Part shown: in pieces, positions 1-7,858 of the stretch
Position numbering within the stretch: position 1 is the first letter of the stretch
Layout: each line of letters begins with the position of its first letter
Assembly (NCBI GenBank): GCA_002897995.1
Contig: BDTT01000029.1
Location: 1-52,333 of the forward strand
Direction of reading: 5' to 3'
DNA: 52,333 bases
Source of the DNA: a bacterium BMS3Bbin10
GTDB lineage: Bacteria; Pseudomonadota; Alphaproteobacteria; Rhizobiales; Methyloligellaceae
Notes under the pieces: model-generated
The model's database searches: none
The model's input: the letters and a program-made list of their open reading frames with translations, nothing else
What the model was told of the DNA's origin: nothing
Translations under genes and position numbers: made by a program

Positions 1-1
1 C

Positions 2-1180
2 GCCATCACTACGCTGGGAATGGGGGAGCGTCTGGCGCTGTTTCGCCCGGGGCTCGGATGCACCCTGGTGACGGACACAAGCGTCGATGCGCTGCTCAAG
101 CAGGCCAGGGATTTCACTCCGCCCCCGCGCGCGCCGCGCTCCGGCGCGGAGTGGCCCGAGGGCGCGCGCGTGAACCCGCTTCGCGCCGATGCCGGTGTCG
201 ACGGCGAAATACTGAAAGCGGCGGTGGACGAAGCCTTCGCCGAGCCCAACCCGCGCGCCTTGCGGCGCACCCGCGCCGTCGTCGTCGCTTACAGGGGCCG
301 GATTATCGCCGAGCGTTATAGCCAGGGCATGGGGCCGCAAACCCTGCAACTGGGATGGTCCATGGGCAAGACCATTCTCAATGCGCTCACCGGAACGCTC
401 GTTTCGGAGCGGCGTCTGAGCCTCGATCAGGACCGGCTGTTTGCGCAGTGGCGCGGGGAGGGCGACCCGCGCGGGCGGATCAGCGTCGATGATCTGCTGC
501 GCATGGTGAGCGGGCTGGATTTCGACGCGCCCCATGAGCGCATGCTGTCCGATGTTCGCAAGATGCTGTTCATGAAGGGCGACAGCGTGGCCTATGCGGC
601 GTCCGAAAAACTGGCCGCGCCGGTGGGGGCGTCCTGGTTCTATTCCAGCGGCTCGGCCTCGCTTCTCGCCGGGGTCATGCGCAGCGCCATCGGCGGGACC
701 CAGGCCCGCTATTTCGCCTATCCGCGGCGCGCCCTGTTCGGTCGCATCGGCATGACCAGCGCGGTGATCGAGCCCGACGCCGCCGGCAACTTCCTCGCCC
801 CCGCCTTCGTCTATGCGAGCGCGCGGGACTGGGCCCGTTTCGGGCTGCTCTATCTGAATGACGGCATGTGGGGAGACAAGCGGATTTTGCCCGAAGGGTG
901 GGTGAAAAACTCCCTGCGCCCCACGCCCCACAGCGATGGGCAATATGGCGCGGGTCTCTGGTTACGGATACCCGATTTTCTGCGCCCGGACGCCGTGGCC
1001 GATTACAGATTGCCGCAAGACGCCTTTTACATGCTCGGCCATGAGGGGCAGATGGTCGCCGTCATCCCCTCGCGGCAGCTCGTCGTGGTGCGCCTCGGCC
1101 TGTCGCGCCGGCGCGGCGCCTGGGACCATGGCGCGTTTCTCGGCAACCTGCTCAAGGCATTTCCGGGGGAAGGGGGGTAG
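2..1180 (+). CDS. Serine hydrolase of the beta-lactamase/NylB family, 5' truncated by the window edge
   Basis: Class C beta-lactamase-fold serine hydrolase. The reading frame is already open at base 2 and the first in-frame ATG (base 20) lies inside a conserved stretch (LFRPGLGCTL), so the true start and probably an N-terminal signal or membrane anchor lie outside the window. Numbered from that ATG, the nucleophile motif S-M-G-K is at 114-117, Y-S-S at 208-210 (the Y-x-S/N position) and H-E-G at 341-343 in place of the KTG box of true beta-lactamases. HxG instead of KTG is common in esterase and 6-aminohexanoate-dimer-hydrolase-like members, so antibiotic hydrolysis is unlikely. The substrate cannot be predicted. 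It converges on the histidine kinase gene with only 24 bases between the stops and no clear terminator. Confidence 0.85.
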   Translation, partial: AITTLGMGERLALFRPGLGCTLVTDTSVDALLKQARDFTPPPRAPRSGAEWPEGARVNPLRADAGVDGEILKAAVDEAFAEPNPRALRRTRAVVVAYRGRIIAERYSQGMGPQTLQLGWSMGKTILNALTGTLVSERRLSLDQDRLFAQWRGEGDPRGRISVDDLLRMVSGLDFDAPHERMLSDVRKMLFMKGDSVAYAASEKLAAPVGASWFYSSGSASLLAGVMRSAIGGTQARYFAYPRRALFGRIGMTSAVIEPDAAGNFLAPAFVYASARDWARFGLLYLNDGMWGDKRILPEGWVKNSLRPTPHSDGQYGAGLWLRIPDFLRPDAVADYRLPQDAFYMLGHEGQMVAVIPSRQLVVVRLGLSRRRGAWDHGAFLGNLLKAFPGEGG

Positions 1181-1204
1181 CAATTTTCAGGCGGCGTACA
1201 GACC

Positions 1205-2578
1205 CTAATCCGTCGCGCGGGCGACCCGCGATTTCGGGAAGGTCACGTCGATCCGGGTGCCGGATTCCGAAAGACTGCGCAGTTTGAACTTCGCCCGGTT
1301 GGCTTCCACCAGCGCCTTTGTCAGCGGCAGGCCGAGACCGGTTCCGGTCTGTTTGCGCGGCGCGGTATCGAGCTGCTGAAACGGCTTCAGGGCGAGCGTG
1401 ATCTCGCCCTTCGACATACCGACGCCGGTATCGCGCACGCGAATTCTGACCCCCCCTGACGCGGTGGCCTGGGTGGAGACGATCACCTGGCCGCCGGGCT
1501 TGGTGAATTTGATCGCGTTCGACACCAGATTGAGGATGATCTGCTTGATGGAGCGGCGGTCGGCCAGCACCGGCGCCAGATCGTCGGCGAAGGATGTGCG
1601 CAGCAGCACGCGCTGGCGCTGGGCCTGCGGCTGCATGGAATGCACGCATTCGAGTGCGACCTCGTCGAGGTCGACGGCGGTGAAATTCAGCTCGAATTCG
1701 CCGGCCTTGATCTTGGAAATATCGAGCAGGTCATTGATGAGGCTCAGCGCATAAAGGCCGCTCTCGTGGATATCGCGGATATAGCCGCGGTAGCGCTCGT
1801 TGCCGATCGGCCCGAGCTGCTCCTCTTTCATGATTTCCGCAAAGCCGATAATCGAGTTGAGCGGCGTTCTCACTTCGTGGCTGACCTTGGCCAGAAAATC
1901 GGTCCGCTCGATCCCGGACCCGGAATTCGATGCGGGCTGTTTCCCGCCGCGCGCCTTGCGCTTTTTTTCCCCGGCGGCGGGGGCACTGCCGCGGTTTGTC
2001 TTCGCCTTGGGCGATTTCGGCTTGTCCTCGTCCTTGCCGGGCCGGGCCGGAGCCGGAATGTGGGGATTGAGCACCAGAAGAATGGGGTTGTCATCATTTT
2101 TGGACGCAATCGCGTGGACCGCGACGGGAATGAGAAATTCCCGCCCGCTGTTCGAGCGCGCCTGCAATTCAACCGGTTTTTGCGATCTGTCCGGGGTTTT
2201 CAGGAGATTTCCGGAAAGCGCGCCTGCTTCTTTCGGGAAGATGGCGCGTATTCCGCCGGCCTTTTGAAGCGCCTGCGGCGAGGCGTAGCCGAAGGCCAGG
2301 GCAAAAGCCGAATTGGCATTGACCAGCTCGGCGCCCTCGCAAACGGCCAGGCCGGCGGGAAGCGCTTCCAGGAGCCGCCTCGCGCCGGGTTCGCGCAGGC
2401 CGGCCAGGGGGTGTGCGCCTTCGCCGGGGCCGGCGTCCGGAATTTGGCGATCCTCATTGCCGGATTCATTGGCGGGCCCGCTCTCGTCAGCGACCAGGAT
2501 CAGGCGCGCTATTTTATCGAGGGCTTCGCGGTGATCCGCGCCCGCCGGTCCGCCGTTTGGCTTCTTTTGCCGTCCCAT
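1205..2578 (-). CDS. Orphan PAS-domain sensor histidine kinase
   Basis: Predicted cytosolic sensor kinase of about 457 residues; no membrane segment is visible. A PAS-like region (about 62-172) is followed by a Lys/Pro-rich linker, then a HisKA domain with phospho-acceptor His234 in SHEVRTPLNSIIGFAEIM, and a HATPase with N box (NLVSNAIKF, about 350), G1 DTGVGM (383-388) and G2 TGTGLGLPL (411-419). The H-box wording resembles the PleC/DivJ group of alphaproteobacteria. No response regulator lies nearby, so the partner is unknown. I chose the ATG at 2578. The frame stays open up to 2812, but that extension is Arg-rich, low in complexity, and would run into the operator region of the neighbouring phasin gene. 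The signal sensed is unknown. Confidence 0.85.
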   Translation of the reverse strand: MGRQKKPNGGPAGADHREALDKIARLILVADESGPANESGNEDRQIPDAGPGEGAHPLAGLREPGARRLLEALPAGLAVCEGAELVNANSAFALAFGYASPQALQKAGGIRAIFPKEAGALSGNLLKTPDRSQKPVELQARSNSGREFLIPVAVHAIASKNDDNPILLVLNPHIPAPARPGKDEDKPKSPKAKTNRGSAPAAGEKKRKARGGKQPASNSGSGIERTDFLAKVSHEVRTPLNSIIGFAEIMKEEQLGPIGNERYRGYIRDIHESGLYALSLINDLLDISKIKAGEFELNFTAVDLDEVALECVHSMQPQAQRQRVLLRTSFADDLAPVLADRRSIKQIILNLVSNAIKFTKPGGQVIVSTQATASGGVRIRVRDTGVGMSKGEITLALKPFQQLDTAPRKQTGTGLGLPLTKALVEANRAKFKLRSLSESGTRIDVTFPKSRVARATD

Positions 2579-2948
2579 ACTCTTAAAGGCCACTGCTGGA
2601 GGGTTGAACCGGGGCCGTTTGGCCCCGCGCATGCGCAAAGACGCGCAGACTTCCCGCCTGCGCGCATTCAACCTGGATTGCCGTTTTGAACCGATGCCCG
2701 TCGGATCAAAAACCAAGGGTTCGCAACCCTCGCTACTGTCCTGAATACTGCGAAATACGGCCGTCGTCCACATGCGCGTTTTCCACATCCGCGGGAAAGG
2801 AAAATGGTGCACCGCACCATTTCTATATTGCGCTGCAATATTTTTTATGATATGAGAATGGGGGCGGACCCGGCTTCAGCGCTGTCCGTTTTGCCGCAAT
2901 AGCGCGCCAGTTCACCGCTGGCCCATTGCCATACAGGGAGAGAAGGAA
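2579..2948. other. Intergenic region between divergent kinase and phasin genes
   Basis: About 370 bases without a convincing gene if the kinase starts at 2578. It holds a small GC hairpin (GGGGCC, loop GTTT, GGCCCC at 2611-2626), a second one (GGGTT-CGC-AACCC near 2719-2731) and the two phasin operators described separately. The sequence becomes markedly AT-rich around 2823-2860, as expected for a promoter. No small ORF with a good ribosome site was seen. Confidence 0.5.
2802..2841. promoter_or_regulatory. Pair of TGC-N3-GCA inverted repeats upstream of phasin 1 (PhaR-like operator)
   Basis: Two perfect inverted repeats lie head to tail. The first has arms AAATGGTGC and GCACCATTT around ACC (2802-2822). 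The second has arms ATATTGC and GCAATAT around GCT (2825-2841). Both have the core TGC-N3-GCA and their centres are 21 bp apart, about two helical turns. TGC-rich CTGC-N3/4-GCAG sites are the published targets of PhaR, the PHA-granule-sensing repressor of phasin genes in alphaproteobacteria. Assignment to PhaR is inference; no phaR gene lies in the window. Confidence 0.6.
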
Positions 2949-3320
2949 ATGGCCGAGAAAACACCCTTTGAAATACCCGAATCGATGAGAGGTCTGGCGG
3001 AAAAAGGCGTCGAGCAGGCGAAAGAAGCCTATGACCAGCTGATGGAAGCCAACAAAAAGGCGCAAGACATGCTGGCCCAGTCATCCGAAGCGGTGAGCGG
3101 GAGCGCCAAGGACATCCAGTCCAAGGCCGTCCAGATCGCCGAGTCAAACCTGAAATCCGGCTTTGATCTGGCTGAAAAACTGGTGAAAGCCAAGGATATG
3201 CAGGAAGCGTTCGAGATCCAGAGCTCCTATGCGCGCCAGCAAATGAGCGCCTATTCCGAACAGGCCCAGGAGCTGTCCGAGCTGCTCTCGAAAGCGGCCG
3301 CGAAGGCCAAGCCCGAGTAA
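2949..3320 (+). CDS. Phasin family protein (short, 123 aa)
   Basis: Phasins are small amphipathic helical proteins that coat polyhydroxyalkanoate granules. This one is almost entirely predicted helix, rich in Lys, Glu, Ala and Gln, without signal peptide or cysteine. It contains the typical phasin stretch with NLKSGFDLAEKLVKAKD (around 60-80) followed by an EIQSSYARQQMSAY-like segment, which also occurs in the next gene as ELQASFVRNQFSAL. GGAGAGAAGGAA sits just before the ATG. It lies divergent from a histidine kinase and upstream of a longer paralogue, and both are preceded by paired TGC-N3-GCA sites, so common control is likely. No PHA synthase or depolymerase is in the window. Confidence 0.85.
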   Translation: MAEKTPFEIPESMRGLAEKGVEQAKEAYDQLMEANKKAQDMLAQSSEAVSGSAKDIQSKAVQIAESNLKSGFDLAEKLVKAKDMQEAFEIQSSYARQQMSAYSEQAQELSELLSKAAAKAKPE

Positions 3321-3374
3321 CCCGGAAAGGCCCGGATTCACCGGTTCCAGAGCCTGGCCGCATGCTGTGAATGC

Positions 3375-3402
3375 TGCACTGCAAAAAATATGTTGCAATG
3401 CA
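3375..3402. promoter_or_regulatory. Second pair of TGC-N3-GCA sites, upstream of phasin 2
   Basis: TGC-ACT-GCA (3375-3383) and TGC-AAT-GCA (3394-3402) have centres 19 bp apart, separated by an A-rich stretch. The core matches that of the two operators before the first phasin gene, although the arms are shorter. The pair lies 100-127 bases before the start codon of the second phasin, which gives it its own regulated promoter. PhaR as the binding protein is inferred from the published TGC-rich consensus. Confidence 0.55.
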
Positions 3403-3501
3403 GCAAAAGCATGATTATATAAACCATGCCGCAATCGGCGGCGATGAAATTATGAACTCCCCGGGGACAAAGCTCCCGGGGACAGGATGTGGAGAGAAAA
3501 G

Positions 3502-4014
3502 ATGTCTGAGATCAATGTGAACGGCGGACAAGAGGTCCATGAAGCCGTTGAGGCCGCAAGCGATCACATCAAGAAGGTCGAGGCCGGCGTATCGGAGCTG
3601 TTCGACGGATTTAACGCCGCGGTTCCCGAGGCTGTACGTGCGATTGCCGAGCAAAACGTGACGCAGACCCGCGAAACCTATGAGAATGCCAAGGGCACGA
3701 TGGAAGATGCCGTCGAGGCTCTTGAGCAGTCGCTCGACCGGGCCGGGCAGGGCGCCGCCGCGCTTAACCGCAAGGTCATCGGCCTGACCCAGACCAACCT
3801 GAACACCGGGTTCGATCTGGCGAGGGAAATGGCGGGCGCGAAGAATGTTGCGGAGCTCATGGAACTGCAGGCGTCATTTGTACGCAATCAGTTCAGCGCA
3901 CTCACCACGCAGGCGGAAGAGGTGCGTAACCTCGCAACCAAGATCGCGACCGACGCGGCCAATCCCATCAAGGATCATGTGTCGCAGTCCATTGAAAAGG
4001 TCATGGCCCGCTAG
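3502..4014 (+). CDS. Phasin family protein (170 aa)
   Basis: Second phasin, paralogous to the one just upstream over the C-terminal half (NLNTGFDLAREMAGAKNVAELMELQASF). The N-terminal half is an additional acidic helical region. Entirely cytosolic and helical, it fits the PHA-granule-associated phasin family. The start at 3502 is preceded by GGAGAGAAAAG at good spacing; an in-frame ATG at 3487 would place this ribosome site inside the gene and is rejected. It is separated from phasin 1 by 181 bases holding its own TGC-N3-GCA operator pair. The stop is followed by a 30-bp perfect palindrome and, further on, a strong terminator. Confidence 0.85.
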   Translation: MSEINVNGGQEVHEAVEAASDHIKKVEAGVSELFDGFNAAVPEAVRAIAEQNVTQTRETYENAKGTMEDAVEALEQSLDRAGQGAAALNRKVIGLTQTNLNTGFDLAREMAGAKNVAELMELQASFVRNQFSALTTQAEEVRNLATKIATDAANPIKDHVSQSIEKVMAR

Positions 4015-4029
4015 CATATGGTATTATAT

Positions 4030-4059
4030 GGCCTGCCCGCTCGATCGAGCGGGCAGGCC
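4030..4059. terminator. Perfect 30-bp palindrome just after phasin 2
   Basis: Arms GGCCTGCCCGCTCGA and TCGAGCGGGCAGGCC meet without a spacer, so the RNA would form a 13-bp GC-rich hairpin with a four-base loop. It lies 15 bases after the phasin stop. There is no T tract, so it may be a transcript-stabilising 3' hairpin or a Rho-assisted stop rather than an intrinsic terminator. Confidence 0.5.
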
Positions 4060-4147
4060 GCGTAGTGCAGTTGCGTAGCGTAATGTCAGCCTCCTGGCCT
4101 GGCGTCCAGCCGGCTGGAGGCGCGTACCCCTCAAGTGACATGAGTAT

Positions 4148-4186
4148 GAAGGCCCGGGCCAGTCTCTGACCCGGGCCTTCTTTTTA
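4148..4186 (+). terminator. Strong intrinsic terminator before tRNA-His
   Basis: Stem GAAGGCCCGGG / CCCGGGCCTTC (11 bp, arms 4148-4158 and 4170-4180), an 11-base loop and a following run of T (4181-4185) give a canonical Rho-independent terminator for plus-strand transcripts. It lies 134 bases past the phasin 2 stop, leaving 4060-4147 as a long 3' untranslated tail or the body of a small RNA. That stretch also contains CCAGCCGGCTGG and GCCTCC...GGAGGC inverted repeats. Confidence 0.8.
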
Positions 4187-4262
4187 TTCAGATACCGGGC
4201 CGGCGCGCTGTTGCAAGATCGGCGGTGACCGCCTAATTTGCATCGCCAGTAAGAGCCCCCGT

Positions 4263-4339
4263 GCCGCTGTAGCTCAGTTGGTTAGAGCGCTTGATTGTGG
4301 ATCAAGAGGTCGTATGTTCGATTCATACCAGCGGTACCA
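4263..4339 (+). tRNA. tRNA-His (anticodon GTG)
   Basis: Complete cloverleaf with encoded CCA (4337-4339). The acceptor arm GCCGCTG pairs with CAGCGGT, the D arm holds AGCTCAGTTGGTTAGAGC, the anticodon arm is CTTGA-TTGTGGA-TCAAG with GTG in the loop, and the T arm is around GTTCGATTC. The first pair is G1:U72, the discriminator is A73, and the base before G1 is T, so no G-1 is encoded. Bacterial tRNA-His normally has G-1 and C73. The combination seen here is the known exception in a large group of alphaproteobacteria with a divergent histidyl-tRNA synthetase. Confidence 0.95.
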
Positions 4340-4431
4340 TTTTCCAATAATTTAGAGGCGGGCAAACAGCTCGCACCGGTTTGCCGGCCGGTGGATTGAT
4401 CTGCGCGGACGGTGAGATGCATGCGTCGCAG

Positions 4432-5316
4432 TTACAAAAACCGCGCAAGCTCCCCTTTCAGGATCAGGGCAAATTCCGCGGTAACCCGTGAGCGAGGCTG
4501 TGAAGCGGGATAGAGAATACCGATATCGTGCATGATCGATGGCTCAAAGGGTCTTGTGACAATGCCGCGGCCGGCGAAATCCTGAGCCGTGAACGGGTCC
4601 ACGACAGTGATCCCCACACCCTGTGCCGCCAGGGCGCAGGCGGGAGCGAAAAGCTGGCATTCCACTTGGGGTTGCCAGGGCACTCCCGCCGTTTCGAATG
4701 CGCTCTTCAGGCGGCGATACGTCATGTGATCCGCGTTGAGGGAAATAAAGGGATCACCCTGGAGGTCCCGCGGTGTGATGATGCGCTTGCGCCGCAGGGG
4801 ATTATTTTCCGGAAGAACGCAAACGCAGCGCATTGTCAGCGGTTCCACATTGATCGCCGACGTATCCACGGGAAGCTCGGCAAGGCCGATATGGAAGAGT
4901 TGCGATTCGATCCAATCCTTCACCTGCGAACTGCTGCGGGTTTGAAGTGACACGAGGACGTCGGGATAAGCCTTGTGAAACAATGCGACTATCCGGGGCA
5001 GAAACCCGAAAGAAGGGCCGGGCATGCTCGCAATGCGCAACTGACCGGTTCGCAAGCCGCGAATGTCTCCGACCGACTGGATGACCTTTTCGAATCCGGC
5101 TATGGCCTTTTCGACTTCATCGTAAAGACTCAAAGCCTCGGGCGTCGGCCGGATCCGGCCATGCGTTCGCTCAAACAGCGCAAATCCGACATCGGCTTCA
5201 AGAGTTGCAATCATGTTGCTCATGGCGGGCTGGGTTATGCTGAAGACCTCGGCCGCCTCGGTGATCGAACTATAATCGACCACCGTCTTGAATGCCTTGA
5301 GCTGGCGTACGTTCAT
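4432..5316 (-). CDS. LysR-family transcriptional regulator
   Basis: LysR regulator of 294 residues. The N-terminal winged helix-turn-helix spans about residues 3-62 (MNVRQLKAFKTVVDYSSITE, then AAEVFSITQPAMSNMIATLE). The remainder is the periplasmic-binding-protein-like effector domain (about 90-294). It is transcribed divergently from the transporter/oxidoreductase operon beginning at 5572, with 255 bases between, the usual arrangement for a LysR protein controlling its neighbour. The effector is probably the transported compound or an early breakdown product; this is inference. A candidate operator, an inverted repeat GTCAAA-N11-TTTGAC, lies in the shared intergenic region. Confidence 0.88.
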   Translation of the reverse strand: MNVRQLKAFKTVVDYSSITEAAEVFSITQPAMSNMIATLEADVGFALFERTHGRIRPTPEALSLYDEVEKAIAGFEKVIQSVGDIRGLRTGQLRIASMPGPSFGFLPRIVALFHKAYPDVLVSLQTRSSSQVKDWIESQLFHIGLAELPVDTSAINVEPLTMRCVCVLPENNPLRRKRIITPRDLQGDPFISLNADHMTYRRLKSAFETAGVPWQPQVECQLFAPACALAAQGVGITVVDPFTAQDFAGRGIVTRPFEPSIMHDIGILYPASQPRSRVTAEFALILKGELARFL

Positions 5317-5459
5317 CTCTCGGGCCTAAGGATCATTTCATCGCTCAATTGTGCTGCCCATGCGCGCATCGCGAGGAGATCAAATGACGGGCGTGATCGC
5401 ATCGCGCCATGGCGTCACACTGCCCCGCATGATTTACTGTCATATCTTTTTGTTATGAA

Positions 5460-5482
5460 GTCAAAATTTTTTACGATTTGAC
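5460..5482. promoter_or_regulatory. Inverted repeat GTCAAA-N11-TTTGAC, candidate LysR operator
   Basis: Perfect 6-bp arms (5460-5465 and 5477-5482) flank an AT-rich 11-base spacer, in the only long intergenic stretch between the divergent LysR gene and the ABC operon. LysR proteins bind dyads with a T-N11-A core, so length and position fit, but binding is not shown by sequence alone. The rest of 5317-5571 contains no gene that I can support. Confidence 0.4.
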
Positions 5483-5571
5483 CTTATGGCCCATGGCCAG
5501 TTTGATAGCGAACCAATTCCGCTGTTCAGGCGGCAAAAATCCGCGAGCTCACATCACTTGGGAGGAAAACG

Positions 5572-6669
5572 ATGAGCAAGAATCGAATTAGGAACAAATT
5601 GAGCGGCTCGAAGGTATCGAGAAGGCGCTTTTTGCAGACCGCGGCCGTGACCACTGCTGCAATCGCCGCCCCATCTATCTGGACGTCGGCGCGCGCGGAA
5701 CGGAAAATCGTCATGCGCGATCCCGGTGGCCCCTTCACCAAAGGTTTCGGAAAGGCCTTCTATGAGCCGTTCAAGAAAGAAACAGGGATCACGGTTGTCG
5801 GCCTGCAAGGCGCGCATGAACCCACAGGTATGATCAAGGCCATGGTCGAAGCCAAGAATTATACCTGGGACGGCTCGCTTCTGAGCAAGTCTTCGCATCA
5901 GTCACTGGTCAATATCGGCTATCTGGAGCCGATTGCTCCAAAGGGCGGACCTGGCCCCAATCTGAGCAAAATTCCCGAGAGCATGCGGACCGAGCACCTC
6001 ATGGGAACCGACGTCTATGCAACGCTCATCGCCTATCGCAAGGACACCATGGGCAAGAACCCGCCAAAGGGCTGGAAAGATCTATGGGACACCAAGGGTC
6101 ATCCGGGCGTACGCGCGATCCGTAAACATCCCTTCGACACGATGGAAGCGGCGCTCATGGCGGATGGCGTCGAGCCGAAGGATCTTTATCCCATCGACTT
6201 CGACCGGGCCTTCAAGAGCCTCGACAAGATCAAGAAGGACGTTGCGATCTGGTGGACCGGCGGCGCGCAAACCTCTCAGTTGCTGAAGACGGGCGAGGTT
6301 GACATCCTGTTCACCTGGAACGGACGCGCTCAGGTCGCGATCGACGATGGCGCGCCGGTAGAGCTCGTCTGGAATCAGGCCCTGTGGACCTTCGAGGGAT
6401 GGTCGATTCTTAAAGGAACGCCGAAAGCCGATCTTGTGCGGGAGTTCATCGAATTCTGCGCCCAGGGCGAGCAACAGGCCAAATACACGCCGTATGTCGC
6501 CTATGGCCCAACCGCGCCCGATGCTTATCAGTATGTCGATAAGGAACGGGCCAAGGTGCTGCCAACCAATCCTGCCTATCTGAAGAACATGGTCAGCGTA
6601 GACACGGATTTCTGGGGCAAGAACAAGGAAAAGGCAAGCGAGATGTTCAACGCCTGGCTGCTCTCCTAG
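5572..6669 (+). CDS. ABC transporter substrate-binding protein, Tat-exported (PotD-like family)
   Basis: Periplasmic solute-binding protein of 365 residues, first gene of a six-gene operon. The N terminus carries a twin-arginine signal (S-R-R-R-F-L at 16-21, then a hydrophobic Ala-rich segment and a probable cleavage after A-R-A at 40-42). Tat export suggests that it folds in the cytoplasm. The mature part resembles the spermidine/putrescine and iron-type extracellular binding proteins (YRKDTM..PKGWKDLWD, WWTGGAQ, FTWNGRAQ). The start has a strong site, GGGAGGAAAACG-ATG. With the ATPase and fused permease it forms a complete importer. The ligand is not identifiable; the racemase and two FAD oxidases downstream suggest an amine or amino acid. 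Confidence 0.85.
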   Translation: MSKNRIRNKLSGSKVSRRRFLQTAAVTTAAIAAPSIWTSARAERKIVMRDPGGPFTKGFGKAFYEPFKKETGITVVGLQGAHEPTGMIKAMVEAKNYTWDGSLLSKSSHQSLVNIGYLEPIAPKGGPGPNLSKIPESMRTEHLMGTDVYATLIAYRKDTMGKNPPKGWKDLWDTKGHPGVRAIRKHPFDTMEAALMADGVEPKDLYPIDFDRAFKSLDKIKKDVAIWWTGGAQTSQLLKTGEVDILFTWNGRAQVAIDDGAPVELVWNQALWTFEGWSILKGTPKADLVREFIEFCAQGEQQAKYTPYVAYGPTAPDAYQYVDKERAKVLPTNPAYLKNMVSVDTDFWGKNKEKASEMFNAWLLS

Positions 6670-6757
6670 GCCGGGCCGGAAGTTTGCTCCGAGACCTGCC
6701 GACTTTAGCGCGGGCGTGTGGTCAATGCGCCCGCGCGCACCTTTCATGGAGCCGGAA

Positions 6758-7858
6758 ATGGAAGCCGAAGGGCACAAGCTTAGAACCCGAAACCTCCGCA
6801 AGACCTATGGTTACGTGGAAGCTCTGGCCGATGCCAGCATCAAGGTCTCCGAAGGCGAGTTCCTGACCCTGCTTGGTCCCTCCGGATCAGGCAAGACCAC
6901 GATGCTGATGGCCATCGCCGGACTCAACGAGCCCGACAGCGGCGATATCTGGATCGACGGCAAGCTTGCGACCCATTTGCCGTCCTTTCAGCGTGACATT
7001 GGAATGGTGTTCCAGAACTACGCGCTGTTTCCGCACATGACGATCTTCGAAAACATCGCCTTCCCCCTGCAGATGCGCAAGATGGACAGCGGGAAAATCC
7101 GCGAGAGCGTTGGACGGGTTCTGGAAACCGTCAAGCTGCCGGACCTCGCCAACCGGATGCCGGGAGAGCTGTCCGGCGGCCAGCAGCAGCGCATCGCGCT
7201 TGCCAGGGCCTTTGTCTACGAGCCTTCCATCATTCTGATGGACGAGCCGCTCGGTGCGCTCGACAAGAAGTTACGGGACCATTTGCAGCTTGAGATCAAG
7301 CACCTCCACGGGGCACTCGGCATTACCGTTCTCTATGTCACCCATGACCAGGAGGAGGCGATGGTGATGTCCGACAGAATCTGCCTGATGAATGACGCCC
7401 GCATCGAGCAGATCGGCACGCCCGATGAGCTTTATTTCCAGCCCGCCACGGTCTTCGCCGCCGATTTTCTGGGCGAGTCCAATCTGATGGACGGCACCGT
7501 CATGAAGGCGAACCGCAAGGAAATGGTTGTTTCCGGGCCCGGCGAGACCACGATCAGGGGCCTTCACAATCCCGAACTGAAGCCGGGTGACAAATGCAAG
7601 TTGATGGTGCGCCCGGAATGCATCAGCGTGCTGAACGGCAAGGCGCGATCCGACAACTCCATCGCCGGAACCCTTAAAGATATGATCATCACGGGCGCAG
7701 TGACAAAGTCCTTCATCGAGCTTCCCGGCGGTGGCGAGATCAGAACCACCGAACTCACGCGGGGGCCGCTGGCGACCGCTTCTCTCGGCCAGGAAATAAA
7801 ACTTGGCTGGCCCAGTGAGCGCACTGTGATCCTGAAAGCCGCAGATCCGTCATCATGA
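6758..7858 (+). CDS. ABC transporter ATP-binding protein (PotA-like)
   Basis: ATPase of the importer, 366 residues from the ATG at 6758. Walker A GPSGSGKTT (40-48), Q loop Gln86, signature LSGGQ (138-142), Walker B IILMDEP (158-164) and an H loop in YVTHDQEE are all intact. The C-terminal third is a TOBE-type regulatory domain, as in PotA/UgpC. The start is decided by GGAG seven bases before 6758; earlier in-frame starts at 6716 and 6746 have no ribosome site and encode an atypical extension. The stop overlaps the permease start (ATGA), so the two are translationally coupled. Confidence 0.9.
   Translation: MEAEGHKLRTRNLRKTYGYVEALADASIKVSEGEFLTLLGPSGSGKTTMLMAIAGLNEPDSGDIWIDGKLATHLPSFQRDIGMVFQNYALFPHMTIFENIAFPLQMRKMDSGKIRESVGRVLETVKLPDLANRMPGELSGGQQQRIALARAFVYEPSIILMDEPLGALDKKLRDHLQLEIKHLHGALGITVLYVTHDQEEAMVMSDRICLMNDARIEQIGTPDELYFQPATVFAADFLGESNLMDGTVMKANRKEMVVSGPGETTIRGLHNPELKPGDKCKLMVRPECISVLNGKARSDNSIAGTLKDMIITGAVTKSFIELPGGGEIRTTELTRGPLATASLGQEIKLGWPSERTVILKAADPSS

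Noticed and set aside
20-1180. True beta-lactamase (resistance gene)
   Set aside because: The KTG box is replaced by HEG and the overall pattern fits esterase/amidase-type serine hydrolases.
2579-2812. N-terminal extension of the histidine kinase
   Set aside because: Arg-rich, not family-like, and would place coding sequence over a phasin operator.
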